From: an uncultured Myxococcales bacterium
GTDB taxonomy: Bacteria; Myxococcota_A; UBA9042
Reading direction: 5' to 3'
NCBI GenBank assembly: GCA_903929795.1
Contig: CAIYWC010000089.1
Span: forward strand, 1-57,643
Length of the DNA: 57,643 nt
Shown piece after piece: positions 34,513 to 43,111 of the stretch (its first letter is position 1; the number at the start of each line of letters is the position of its first letter). Both the position numbers and the translations under genes were made by a program. The notes beneath the pieces were generated by a model. The model ran no database searches. It worked only from the letters and a program-made list of their open reading frames with translations, and was not told the DNA's origin.

Positions 34513-36872
34513 GGCAGCACCTCGTCGCCAGAATCACCAGGAATGTCATGAGGTTCGTCTGCCGGGCGATTCGCTGGATCCTCGTCGTGCGGCATGGTCG
34601 GCTCGGCTTCCGGGTCGGCGATCGGCGTCTCATCCAGCTCCTGCGCGGCCGCGGCGGCCTTCTTGCGACCCTTCGCGGGCGCGACCTCCACAGCTTTGGC
34701 GTGCGGGTGCCGGGCAAACCAGGATTCGACGATCTTCACGGCGATCGGCGCGGCATTGTGTCCGCCCGAGCCGCCATGTTCGACAAAGACCGCCACCGTA
34801 ATCTCCGGATCCTCAGCGGGCGCGTAACCGACAAACCACGCGTGATCGTTTTGCATCCAGGCCGTCAGTCGCCCGAGCGCCAGCGGGTCGGCCTTCAGGC
34901 GCTCCACCATCTCCGCGCGCGGACGCTGCGCCGCCTGGGCGGTACCGGTCTTGCCAGCCATCATCACATTGGTCGGCTGGCTGGCATACGCCGTGCCGCC
35001 TTCGTCGTTCACCACCGCCAGCAGCGCGTTGCGAATGAAGCGCAGCGTCGACGATTTCACCGGTAAGTCGCGCCCTTGCGGACGCGGCAACCGGGGCAGC
35101 AGCTTGCCGTCGGCGCCTTCAAAGCCCTGAACGAGGGTCACGTTGGGCAAGATCCCGTCGCGGCCCAGCGCCGAATAGACGCGCGCGACCTGCAGCGGTG
35201 TCGCCGTGACGTCCTTTTGGCCGACAGCGGTCGACAGCGCAAACCCTGGATAATAGCCACCTTTGACGTGCTGGGCGTACCACTCGCGGGTCGGCAGGCG
35301 ACCCAGCGCCTCGTAAATTTCGATGCCCGTCGACTCGCCAAAGCCGAGCTTGCGGGACCACTGCTCCAGGCGGTCGAGGCCCAGCTGCTCGCCCAGGTGG
35401 TAAAAATAGACGTCACACGAGGAGCGGATCGCCTCGCGCATGTTGACGTCGCCGTGGCCGCGCTTGGAGTGGCAGTGAAAGCGGCGGCCGCCAAAATCGT
35501 AGTAGCCGGGGCAGTGAAAGGTCGTCGTCGGCGTCACGATGCCTTCCTCCAGCGCCGCGATCGCCGCGACGACCTTGAACGTGGAGGCCGGCGGAAAGGC
35601 GTGGACCGCCTTGTCGAGGAGAGGCGCATATGCCGCTGTATCTGCTGACGTTTTTCCATGTGGCGCGCGCTTGCCGGACATCGCGTTCGGGTCAAAACTC
35701 GGCTTGGAATACAGCGCGAGGACCTCGCCGGAGCGCGCGTCGATCACCACCGCCGCGCCGGAAAACACGTCTTTCATCGCGACCTTCGCGACGCGCTGCA
35801 GCTCCAGATCCAGTGTCAGGCGCATCGTCAGCCCCGGCACCGTCGGCCGCGGCTGCAGGGCAGCGACGAGATCGTCCATGCCCTTGGCGCTCTCGTCGGT
35901 GCCCGAACGCCGCACGACGACCTGCTCGCCATCAATCCCGCGCAATGCTTGGTCAAACGCCCGCTCCAGCCCCGTACGACCGATGCGATCGGTCAGCGCA
36001 AAACGCGGCGGCAGCCATGGCAACAGCGGCGCGCGGTCCGCGTCGGTCACATAGCCAACGTACCCGAGCAAGTGGCTCGCCAGGAAGCGAAACGGGTACT
36101 CGCGCTGGATTTCGGACTGCAGCCGGGCTTCGGGCAGCAAGTGCAGGTTCGCGCGCAGCACCGCGACCTCGTCGTTAAAGCTGCGCTGGCACAGCGGACA
36201 TTTCAGGTTATGGTGGCCATGGTGCAACGCGTGGTGGTCGTACGGGCACTGGTCAGCGCTGGAAAACTCCCGCTCGCAGGACGGACAGCGCAGGCCGTCG
36301 CCACCCGGAATCGCCTGCAGCTTGCGCTGGTCGAACGGGCACGCCTTGCGGTTGGGCACGGGCTCAAAGCTGCGGCCGCAGACCGGACAAAAACGATAGT
36401 CCACCTCCGACGTCAGCTCCAACTGGCTGGAATCGTATGGACAATGCGTGGAAACCAGGTCGCGCCGCACCACCAGCGGCTGGCGCTTGCGCGGATCGGC
36501 ATCGCGCAGCAGCTCACTGCGCAGCGATTCGACCTCCGCGTCCGTCATGTCCAGCAGCTCGCGCAGGTGCGCGACGATCGCCGCGACCCGCTCCGGCTTG
36601 ACCTTGGCGGGCAGGAGCTCCAGCGAATGGCTCTCCAGGTTGCGCGCCAGCACCGTGCCGTCGGCGCCCTTGATCTGGCCGCGCGGCGCCGGGGACCGCA
36701 CCTTGCCAACCCGCTCGATCGTGGCGATTTTCTCGTAGTTGGCACCCATGACGCCCTGGACGATCACGAGCCGGGCGATCAGCACGAGCACAGCGACAAA
36801 AACGCCGGCCATCGCCAAGCGATTGCGAGCATGAAAGCGTTGCGCGTCGTGAGAAGGGCCGAGAACTGTCAT
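34509..36872 (-). CDS. mrdA: Penicillin-binding protein 2 (MrdA) with inserted zinc-ribbon-like repeats
   Basis: This elongasome transpeptidase cross-links peptidoglycan in the periplasm. The 787-residue product has one N-terminal membrane helix (LAMAGVFVAVLVLIARLVIV), a pedestal domain and a catalytic domain with STFK (430-433), SCD (485-487) and KTG (641-643). Two features are unusual. Residues 142-234 interrupt the pedestal domain between RRDLV and NDEVAVLRANL, with three repeats of CPxD-N15/17-CPxC (Cys144, 162, 165; 178, 196, 199; 209, 225, 228). Cys454, Cys467, His473 and Cys486 fit a PBP2 zinc site. An acidic 60-residue tail ends the protein. I chose ATG 36872 because the membrane helix follows directly; the open frame extends to 37166. 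No Shine-Dalgarno is obvious. Confidence 0.94.
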   Translation of the reverse strand: MTVLGPSHDAQRFHARNRLAMAGVFVAVLVLIARLVIVQGVMGANYEKIATIERVGKVRSPAPRGQIKGADGTVLARNLESHSLELLPAKVKPERVAAIVAHLRELLDMTDAEVESLRSELLRDADPRKRQPLVVRRDLVSTHCPYDSSQLELTSEVDYRFCPVCGRSFEPVPNRKACPFDQRKLQAIPGGDGLRCPSCEREFSSADQCPYDHHALHHGHHNLKCPLCQRSFNDEVAVLRANLHLLPEARLQSEIQREYPFRFLASHLLGYVGYVTDADRAPLLPWLPPRFALTDRIGRTGLERAFDQALRGIDGEQVVVRRSGTDESAKGMDDLVAALQPRPTVPGLTMRLTLDLELQRVAKVAMKDVFSGAAVVIDARSGEVLALYSKPSFDPNAMSGKRAPHGKTSADTAAYAPLLDKAVHAFPPASTFKVVAAIAALEEGIVTPTTTFHCPGYYDFGGRRFHCHSKRGHGDVNMREAIRSSCDVYFYHLGEQLGLDRLEQWSRKLGFGESTGIEIYEALGRLPTREWYAQHVKGGYYPGFALSTAVGQKDVTATPLQVARVYSALGRDGILPNVTLVQGFEGADGKLLPRLPRPQGRDLPVKSSTLRFIRNALLAVVNDEGGTAYASQPTNVMMAGKTGTAQAAQRPRAEMVERLKADPLALGRLTAWMQNDHAWFVGYAPAEDPEITVAVFVEHGGSGGHNAAPIAVKIVESWFARHPHAKAVEVAPAKGRKKAAAAAQELDETPIADPEAEPTMPHDEDPANRPADEPHDIPGDSGDEVLP

Positions 36873-36899
36873 CGTGTGTCGCGCCGTCAGCGGATGGCC

Positions 36900-36928
36900 A
36901 GTGTCCGATGCCGGCGGCGATGGGTCAA
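36900..36928 (-). promoter_or_regulatory. Sigma-70-type promoter for mrdA
   Basis: Minus strand TTGACC (36928-36923), a 17-bp spacer and GACACT (36905-36900); transcription would start about 20 nt before the mrdA ATG. Confidence 0.4.
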
Positions 36929-36995
36929 CCGAGACATTGAACAACGAATCCGCGCGCGCCAAACGTGGAAATTTGCAAGGACGCGCGCTCCGGGA

Positions 36996-37024
36996 TTGGC
37001 CGAGAATCGCCGGCCGTGTACGAT
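36996..37024 (+). promoter_or_regulatory. Sigma-70-type promoter for the lipoprotein at 37067
   Basis: TTGGCC (36996-37001), a 17-bp spacer and TACGAT (37019-37024), 42 bp before the start. It is divergent from the mrdA promoter. Confidence 0.5.
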
Positions 37025-37066
37025 ACTTCCGGGCAACGGCACCGCCGCCGTTCTTGGGGATCGACC

Positions 37067-38197
37067 ATGCGTCAAGTCGTTGTTGTTGTACTGGCTTCTT
37101 TGGGATTTGCGGGCTGTAGCGCGACTGCGGCTGGCGGAGGTGGTGGCGCCCTCGGCGTGACGCCAACGGACACGGTCGGCGGCGTCATGGACGTAGCGGC
37201 CGATGCCAAGGCAGGCGAGGACACGCAGGCCACCGACGACGCTGCCAAGGCCGACGCCGCAGCGGATGCCAAGACGGACGTGTTGCAGCCCGGCTCGCTC
37301 AAGACGTGCGTCATCGCCTCGCAGTGCGCTGTCGACGCGTGCAAGGCCAACTGGACCGCGACGTGTGGCCAGTCCTGCGCGAACGCGACCGCGACGGCCG
37401 CGGCACCGACGGCGTCCGCGCTGCTGGCCTGCACCACCACCAAATGCCTGCAGGGCACCTGCGCCGGGACCACGCCGCCGACGCAAAAATGCATGGACGA
37501 TTGTACGGCGGCCAGCTGCGCCAACGAGCTCGTGGCGTGCTGGGAAGAGGGCGCGACGCCGGGCAGCAAAGGCTGCAGCACCATCCTCAGCTGCCTGACC
37601 GGCTGCGACAGCGACCCGGAACGCTTCACCTGCCAGGCCAACTGCTACAACGCCGTCGGCGCGACCGGGGAGACGCAGTTCAAGGCGCTCAGCACCTGCG
37701 TCAACGCGAACGGCGGCAGCGCGACGCCTTGCACCAAGGAATCGTTGGCTTGCGTGTCGGACGGCAAATCGGGGAGCGGCACGTGCTATGCCGTGCAGGA
37801 TTGCATCGGCAAGTGCGCGACGGGCGACACGGCGTGCCAGGGCGCGTGCTACGGCAACGGCAGCGCGAGCGCGCAGACCCAGCTGCTTGACCTGCTGAAC
37901 TGCGTGAACAGCAAGGGCGCGGCCAACTGCATGACCCAGACCATCACGTGCGCGACGCCGACCGGCAGCACGGGCTGCCTCAACACCGCGACCTGCGTCG
38001 GCAACTGCCCCACCGGCGCGACACAGGCCAAGTGCGTCATGGATTGCCTGCACGCGTCGACCGCCGCGGGCGCGACCTCGTTTGGCAAGCTGGCGCCGTG
38101 CATGGAAGCAAACTGCGCCAACTGCACGGGCAACGCGTGCCAGAGCTGCGCGACCAGCAAGTGCCTGACGCAGGCGCTGGATTGCAACAGCAATTGA
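37067..38197 (+). CDS. Cysteine-rich lipoprotein
   Basis: This predicted lipoprotein of 376 residues has signal MRQVVVVVLASLGFAGC with a lipobox at FAGC. A Gly and Asp/Ala-rich linker follows, then repeated Cys-containing modules of about 40-45 residues (CVIASQCAVDACKANW; LLACTTTKCLQGTC; LSTCVNANGG; LLNCVNSKGAANC; LAPCMEANCANC) that pair a helix of xxLxxCxxxxC type with a CxxxC turn. The function is unknown. It is the only plus-strand gene inside the minus-strand shape cluster and ends 17 bp from mreD. ATG 37067 has GGGGA upstream; the frame is open back to 36965 without a signal. Confidence 0.85.
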   Translation: MRQVVVVVLASLGFAGCSATAAGGGGGALGVTPTDTVGGVMDVAADAKAGEDTQATDDAAKADAAADAKTDVLQPGSLKTCVIASQCAVDACKANWTATCGQSCANATATAAAPTASALLACTTTKCLQGTCAGTTPPTQKCMDDCTAASCANELVACWEEGATPGSKGCSTILSCLTGCDSDPERFTCQANCYNAVGATGETQFKALSTCVNANGGSATPCTKESLACVSDGKSGSGTCYAVQDCIGKCATGDTACQGACYGNGSASAQTQLLDLLNCVNSKGAANCMTQTITCATPTGSTGCLNTATCVGNCPTGATQAKCVMDCLHASTAAGATSFGKLAPCMEANCANCTGNACQSCATSKCLTQALDCNSN

Positions 38198-38214
38198 TTA
38201 TTGCGTGAAATCAG

Positions 38215-38733
38215 CTACTTGCGACCCAACAGCCCGGAGCGGTGCGGGTGCTCGAATCGGCCGGTCACGCGGTCCAGCAGGCCGAACCAGGGCGGCGCGA
38301 CGAGCATCGTGATGAGCGCCAGGGGTAGCGCCATGCGCAGGACGTCGCCGTACGCGTCGAACGCGCGGTGGAAGACGGCCTCCAGCAACAGGAATCCCAG
38401 CGTCGCGACGAGGCTCAGCGCCGCCGAAGTCGCCATGACCGGCACCGCGCTGCGGAGATCCACGCGCGACTCCAGGAACCGGCCCAAAAGCGCTGCCAGC
38501 ACGCCAACTTCCGTGTACAGTCCGACCGGTACGGAGAGCGACAGCCCGTCCTTCAGCAGTCCCACCGTGAAGCCGACCAGCACGGCCGTCGGCGTCCCCG
38601 CGCGACTGCCGGCATACAGCGCGGTCAGCAGCGCGACGTCCGGTGCGAAGAACTGGCTGTCAAACCGCCCGAGCAGCGGCGAGAGGAGCGTCAGCGCCAA
38701 AAAAGTCAGCAAAATCCATGCAAATGGCTTCAT
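38215..38733 (-). CDS. mreD: Rod-shape-determining membrane protein MreD
   Basis: This 172-residue polytopic inner-membrane protein has about five helices (FAWILLTFLALTLLSPLL; VALLTALYAGSRAGTPTAVL; GFTVGLLKDGLSLSVPVGLY). FTVGLLKDG is the family's most recognisable part. It links MreC to the rest of the elongasome. The ATG at 38733 has GAGG 7-10 bases upstream, and mreC ends 7 bases before it. Confidence 0.9.
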   Translation of the reverse strand: MKPFAWILLTFLALTLLSPLLGRFDSQFFAPDVALLTALYAGSRAGTPTAVLVGFTVGLLKDGLSLSVPVGLYTEVGVLAALLGRFLESRVDLRSAVPVMATSAALSLVATLGFLLLEAVFHRAFDAYGDVLRMALPLALITMLVAPPWFGLLDRVTGRFEHPHRSGLLGRK

Positions 38734-38740
38734 CGACCCC

Positions 38741-39697
38741 TCATGGCGGCGCATCCGGCGTGTTGGCGGGGTCAACGGAGTGGCGCGGCTTGGCGTCTGG
38801 CGGCGCTGACGGCGTCCCGGGAGCGATGGGCGCGCCTTCGACGTCCGGGCCATGGTAGCCGGTGACGATCAGCACCTCCTCCAGCGTCGCATAGGACACG
38901 GCCGCCACGAGCACGAATTCCTGGTACGGCCCGCTCTGCGTCGGCGCCGCATCCGCGATGTGGCCGATCTCCAGGCCCGCCGGAAACACGCGATCGTGGC
39001 CCGTCGTCAGCACAGCGTCGCCCGCGGCCAGCGGCGCGCCGCGTTCCAGCTTGTCCAAGTGAACAAATTGCGCTGTGAATTCATTGCGTTTCCCGTTACC
39101 CTTGACCGAGCCGATCACGCCCTTGCCCGGCACTGTCGCGTGCACCTGGCTGCGCGCGTCCGTGACGAGCATCACGTCGGCGAAGCCTTGCGAGACGCGG
39201 TCGATGCGCCCGACGACGCCGTCATCCGTGATTACCGCCATGCCTTCCTTGATGCCCACCAGACCATCCGTGTCGATCTTGATGCGCATGACCTGGAAGA
39301 ACTGCGAGACGTCGCGACCGATCACGCGCGCAGGAATCGTCGTAAAATCGCGATGTTCTGCTTTGAATTCGCACAGCCCTTTGACGCGCTGCAGCTCCTC
39401 GCCTATCGCCCTGGACTTCAGCGCCTCGCCCAGCAGCACCTTGTTCTCGTGCTCCAACACCTCCGCGCGTTTCTCCACATCGCTCAAAAAGACATAGCGC
39501 TGTGCGAGCTTGCGCGCCGCTTCGATCGCGTCGTGGTTGAACTGCGTGAACGGCGACGTGATCGCCAGCAGCGTGCGCTCCACAATCGTCGACTCTGTCC
39601 GCGTCTTGCCGTGCCAGTACATCGACGCGATCGGCAGCACAAGTGCCAGCGTCAGCAGCAGCGATTGGCGGTAGCGATTGAAGAGATCGCGAATCAT
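38741..39697 (-). CDS. mreC: Rod-shape-determining protein MreC
   Basis: This bitopic scaffold binds PBP2 in the periplasm. The 318-residue product has an N-terminal membrane helix (SLLLTLALVLPIASMYW), a coiled coil (about 62-105, EKRAEVLEHENKVLLGEAL) and the MreC beta domain (IPARVIGRDVSQFFQVMRI, AVITDDGVVGRIDRVSQGFA, VMLVTDARSQVHATV, GDAVLTTGHDRVFPAGLEIG). A Pro-rich tail of about 35 residues follows. mreB is not adjacent upstream; a small membrane-protein gene is. Confidence 0.95.
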   Translation of the reverse strand: MIRDLFNRYRQSLLLTLALVLPIASMYWHGKTRTESTIVERTLLAITSPFTQFNHDAIEAARKLAQRYVFLSDVEKRAEVLEHENKVLLGEALKSRAIGEELQRVKGLCEFKAEHRDFTTIPARVIGRDVSQFFQVMRIKIDTDGLVGIKEGMAVITDDGVVGRIDRVSQGFADVMLVTDARSQVHATVPGKGVIGSVKGNGKRNEFTAQFVHLDKLERGAPLAAGDAVLTTGHDRVFPAGLEIGHIADAAPTQSGPYQEFVLVAAVSYATLEEVLIVTGYHGPDVEGAPIAPGTPSAPPDAKPRHSVDPANTPDAPP

Positions 39698-39706
39698 GCC
39701 CTGAAC

Positions 39707-40276
39707 TTAGCTCCGAGACGTCTTGGTGTGGTGGATGCGCCGCAGCCGGTAATGCGGCGCCAGCAGGCCATGGACAACCAGCAGTCCGGCGCACAGGATC
39801 AGCAGCAAGACCGGCAGCCAGAACCACATGGACGCATCCGGCGCGAGGTTGGCATGCGTGCGCACCGCGGGGTGCCAGCCGCCCGCGCGCGCGCGATCGA
39901 ACAGGAGCAGCGCCCAGACGGCATCGACCAGCAGCGCGGCGATCGTCGTCCACAGCCGGTGAATCCAGTGCGCGCTCGGCCCCCAGCGCATGAAGTTGCC
40001 GATGAGCACCGCCGTCAGCAGACCGGTCCAAGCGTAGACCTGCCAATCGGTGAACCCCTCGCGCAGCGCCACGAGCGTCGCGCTCAGCGTCGCCAGCAGG
40101 TGGCACACGAGCGCCCAGCGTAGCCACGTCGCGTGGCTCAGCACCTCCTCAACCGGGGCCATCGCGACGTCCGCGATCGCGTTCACGGCCTCATGGACTG
40201 CGTGCTGCAGCGGCGCCTGGGCGGGTCCCTGCGGCGGCGGCGTCTCCGGCAGCGGTGTCTTGTCCGGTTCAGTCAC
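39707..40276 (-). CDS. Membrane protein of unknown function upstream of mreC
   Basis: I do not recognise this 189-residue protein. It begins with a GTG preceded by AAGGGA, has a Pro-rich cytoplasmic-type N-terminus of about 45 residues and roughly four hydrophobic helices (LRWALVCHLLATLSATLVAL; WTGLLTAVLIGNFM; TTIAALLVDAVWALLLF; MWFWLPVLLLILCAGLLVV). It ends in a basic His/Arg tail. It lies 9 bp upstream of mreC in the same direction and is probably co-transcribed with it, so a link to envelope growth is possible. Confidence 0.75.
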   Translation of the reverse strand: MTEPDKTPLPETPPPQGPAQAPLQHAVHEAVNAIADVAMAPVEEVLSHATWLRWALVCHLLATLSATLVALREGFTDWQVYAWTGLLTAVLIGNFMRWGPSAHWIHRLWTTIAALLVDAVWALLLFDRARAGGWHPAVRTHANLAPDASMWFWLPVLLLILCAGLLVVHGLLAPHYRLRRIHHTKTSRS

Positions 40277-40381
40277 GGGCTTCCCTTAGGCCATCCGCTG
40301 ATGGCCATGGCGCCGATGATCGTTGCGGACGGCCGCGTTGGCAAATCTCCAACGTGGTATTCTTGCCGGCAGGAGGCGGCG

Positions 40382-41146
40382 ATGGGCAAGAACGACACCC
40401 AGCAGACGACCGTGGTGCTCTGGGGCGGCGTAGATCCGGGCGGCCAAGCTGGGCTGGCGGCGGATCTGCAGGCGGCCAACGCGCTCGGCGCGCAAACGCG
40501 GCTGGTGGTGACGGCGCTGACGGCACAGGGCGGCAACTTTTGGCTGGCGGGGTGGCCGGTGCCCGATACGCACCGGGAGGCCGTGGTCAAACACCTGGAC
40601 CTGCCGGCGAACGGCGTGGCGTTCAAGTCGGGGATGCTGAGCACGCGGTCGCACGCCGCGGCGCTGATGCGGCTGCGCAAGCTGCACCCGTCGGCGCCGC
40701 TGGTCGTTGATCCGCTGGAAAAGTCGAGCTCGGGCGGGCTGATGTGGCAGGCGGAAGACATCGCTGGCCTGCCGGCGTGGCTGCTCCAGCAGGTCCTGCC
40801 GCATGCCAGCGTCGTCACGCCGAATTGGCCGGAGCTGGCCTGGCTGACCGGGCGCGTGCTCGCGAGCTACGCAGACGCGATCGCGGCGCTGCGGCTGCTG
40901 CCGTGCGCTGCCGTGCTCAAAGGCGGCCACGCGCCCGAGGCACTGCGCGGCGTGGACGTGGTCTGGGAGAACGGCATCGCGACCGAGCTGCAACCGACGC
41001 ACATGTGGGCGCAAAGTCCGCGGGGCACGGGCTGTCGTCTGGCGACGGCGATCGCGATTGGTCTGGCGCGCGGCGAGTCGTTGCTCGCGTCAACGGCGGC
41101 CGCAAAGGCGCTGGTCGCGCAGCTGGCCGAGGCTCAGGGCGTGTAG
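40382..41146 (+). CDS. ThiD-like hydroxymethylpyrimidine/phosphomethylpyrimidine kinase family protein
   Basis: Ribokinase-fold kinase of 254 residues. GGVDPGGQAGLAADLQAANA is the ThiD start motif (usually GxDPSGGAGIQAD), and FKSGMLSTRSHAAAL, LVVDPLEKSSSGG, VVTPNWPELAWLTG and SPRGTGCRLATAIAIGLA with the GTGC anion hole and catalytic Cys position follow. The family phosphorylates HMP and HMP-P for thiamine synthesis, or pyridoxal. With no other thiamine genes nearby the substrate is uncertain. AGGAGG lies upstream of the ATG at 40382. It overlaps the convergent ferredoxin gene by 13 bp. Confidence 0.85.
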   Translation: MGKNDTQQTTVVLWGGVDPGGQAGLAADLQAANALGAQTRLVVTALTAQGGNFWLAGWPVPDTHREAVVKHLDLPANGVAFKSGMLSTRSHAAALMRLRKLHPSAPLVVDPLEKSSSGGLMWQAEDIAGLPAWLLQQVLPHASVVTPNWPELAWLTGRVLASYADAIAALRLLPCAAVLKGGHAPEALRGVDVVWENGIATELQPTHMWAQSPRGTGCRLATAIAIGLARGESLLASTAAAKALVAQLAEAQGV

Positions 41147-41484
41147 CCGTGCTTCTTGAAGTTGGCGGCGACCTGGTCGGCCGTCGGCGCCGGGCCTTTG
41201 TGCACTTTCGCCACAATGAAGCTGCCGATGTCGTCGGCGATCGCGCGGTTTTCCTCGATCGCGGACTTGAACAGGCTCGGCACTTCGTCTTCTTCGAAGA
41301 TCGCCTTCCACGGGCAAGCCGGCTCACAGTTCGTGCAGTCGATGCACTCGTCCGGGTGAATGTACAATTGATTCTTGTACTTGGCGGCGCCGCCGGACTC
41401 TTCGTAGATGCACTCGACCGGGCAGACGTCCGCGCAGGCGGTGTCTTTGCAGTCCACGCAGAGGGCGGTGATGATGTAGGCCAT
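41134..41484 (-). CDS. fdxA: Seven-iron ferredoxin (FdxA type)
   Basis: This 116-residue electron carrier has one 3Fe-4S and one 4Fe-4S cluster, like Azotobacter ferredoxin I. Cys pattern: LCVDCKDTACADVCPVECIY (Cys9, 12, 17, 21, 25), then HPDECIDCTNCEPACPWKAI (C-x2-C-x2-C-x3-CP). FEEDEVPSLFKSAIEENRAI is the usual continuation after the clusters. The ATG at 41484 has GGAGGA upstream; an earlier ATG eight codons before it is less likely. Confidence 0.93.
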   Translation of the reverse strand: MAYIITALCVDCKDTACADVCPVECIYEESGGAAKYKNQLYIHPDECIDCTNCEPACPWKAIFEEDEVPSLFKSAIEENRAIADDIGSFIVAKVHKGPAPTADQVAANFKKHGYTP

Positions 41485-41633
41485 GAGAGATTCCTCCAAA
41501 ACATTCAAGCGGTTGGTCGGTCAACGATTGCGCTGTTGGGCTGGCGGTGCAGCGGGGGACAGCGCTGCGATTCTGGCGTTCGCGCGGCCAATTGTCGAGT
41601 CCCGCAGCACGCGATTGGCCTGCCCGTCGGTGT

Positions 41634-43052
41634 TTAAGGCTTCGGAACGGACGTGTTCAGGTTGAAATTCATCGTGCCCGTCGCGGTGGTGTCGCCCGCT
41701 TTGCCTTGGGTCAGCAGGTAAATGCCACCGCCGAGCAGCGCGGCACCGCCGACGACTGCCGTCCAGAACCACCATTCCTTGGTGATCGGCCGGTCTTCTT
41801 TCTTTTCGTCCTCAAAAAGCGGCGCATTCGGGTCGATGTAGGCCGTCGCGGCATCCGTCGCCGCACCCGCGGTCTTGTTTTGCGTCACGACGCTCTGCCG
41901 GGCGTCCAGCGGCGCCGTCCCCGGATCGGCCACCAGCTTGGAACCGACCGTCGTGGCGACGAAATCGGCCAGCTTGTCCATGTACTTTTCGTCTTTGTCG
42001 ATCGTAATCTTCACGCTCTTGAACACGCCGTCGGCGCCCAGGAAAAAGCCGTTCAATTCCGTGGTCTTCTTGGCCAGCTTGGGCCGCAGCACCAGCATCT
42101 GGTCGGCGCCCAGCTGGTTGCGCAGCTCGCGGATACGGTCTTCCACCAGCGACGGCTGGGTGAAATTGTCCATCAGCACCTTGCGGCCGCTCTCCAGCTC
42201 CTGGCTAAACGCCGCCGGCTTGAGGTCAAATTCAACGGTCATGACCTTGCCGGTCACGACTTCAACGGTCTTGCGCTCGGCGCCCTGCCCCGCGGAACGC
42301 ACGGTGATGCGGTGCGGCCCCGCGGCGACGTCTTCCAGCACGGCGGTCCCGGTGCCGCGATACGCGCCGTCGACGAACACGTCGCCGCGACTGCCTTTGC
42401 TGACGATCTTCAAGTCGCCGGTGCCGAGGTTGGCGATCAGTTGCTTGACGGTCTCAAACATCTCGCGTGCCGAGGCGCCGTAGCTGGAATACTCGTCGAT
42501 CGACTGATTAGGGAACAAAACCATGGACTTTGCGATCGAGTCGCGCGCCTTGACCAGGTCGTTGTTGGCCAAAAACGCCAGGCCCTTCGCCTTGTAGTAG
42601 CGCGCCAGCAGCCGCTCATCGCCGGCGTTGGGCGCCTCGGTCAGCGCCGCTTCGGTCGCCGCCAGACGCTCGCCCGCGCGCTTGGGCGTGCGCAAGAGCA
42701 GCGCGCGCAAGGCGTCCTCCACATTTTCAGCGGCCTTGGCGGCCTGGTCCTGGGAAGGCTGCGGCGACAGGTCGAACGGCCGCACGGTGTCCAGCCGCCG
42801 GGACGCCTCGAACAGCAGCCGCTCGATGCTCTCTGCCTCGTCTGCCGTCTTCTTGTTGGTCGGCACACAGAGAATCGCCAGCGTGGAATTCGCCGCCGCC
42901 TGCGCCTGCGCCTGCGCGAGCCACTGCGTGTGCTTGCCTGAAAATGCGGTCCACCACTGCAGGTTCACGATCGCCAGCGCCGTCACCGCCGCGACGGCCA
43001 TGCGAAGCCCGCGAGAGCGCGGCAGGAGAGAAATGGAGTGTTGATTCGTCAT
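41634..43052 (-). CDS. PEGA-domain protein with N- and C-terminal membrane segments
   Basis: This 472-residue protein starts with MTNQHS and a signal or membrane segment (MAVAAVTALAIVNLQWW). A TPR-like helical region (about 75-180) is followed by a PEGA-type beta domain (GDVFVDGAYRGTGTAVLEDV, GPHRITVRSAGQ) near 200-250. A mixed domain (LGADQMLVLRPKLAKKTTEL) resembling a periplasmic response module comes next, then a C-terminal membrane helix (WWFWTAVVGGAALLGGGIYL). This layout is common in myxobacterial envelope proteins of unknown role. ATG 43052 has AGG upstream; the ATG five codons earlier is an alternative. Confidence 0.82.
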   Translation of the reverse strand: MTNQHSISLLPRSRGLRMAVAAVTALAIVNLQWWTAFSGKHTQWLAQAQAQAAANSTLAILCVPTNKKTADEAESIERLLFEASRRLDTVRPFDLSPQPSQDQAAKAAENVEDALRALLLRTPKRAGERLAATEAALTEAPNAGDERLLARYYKAKGLAFLANNDLVKARDSIAKSMVLFPNQSIDEYSSYGASAREMFETVKQLIANLGTGDLKIVSKGSRGDVFVDGAYRGTGTAVLEDVAAGPHRITVRSAGQGAERKTVEVVTGKVMTVEFDLKPAAFSQELESGRKVLMDNFTQPSLVEDRIRELRNQLGADQMLVLRPKLAKKTTELNGFFLGADGVFKSVKITIDKDEKYMDKLADFVATTVGSKLVADPGTAPLDARQSVVTQNKTAGAATDAATAYIDPNAPLFEDEKKEDRPITKEWWFWTAVVGGAALLGGGIYLLTQGKAGDTTATGTMNFNLNTSVPKP

Positions 43053-43111
43053 GTCGATACCTGCCATTTGAATCTTACAGGGGGTCGTCGTCCTGATCGG
43101 CTAACCGCGGG

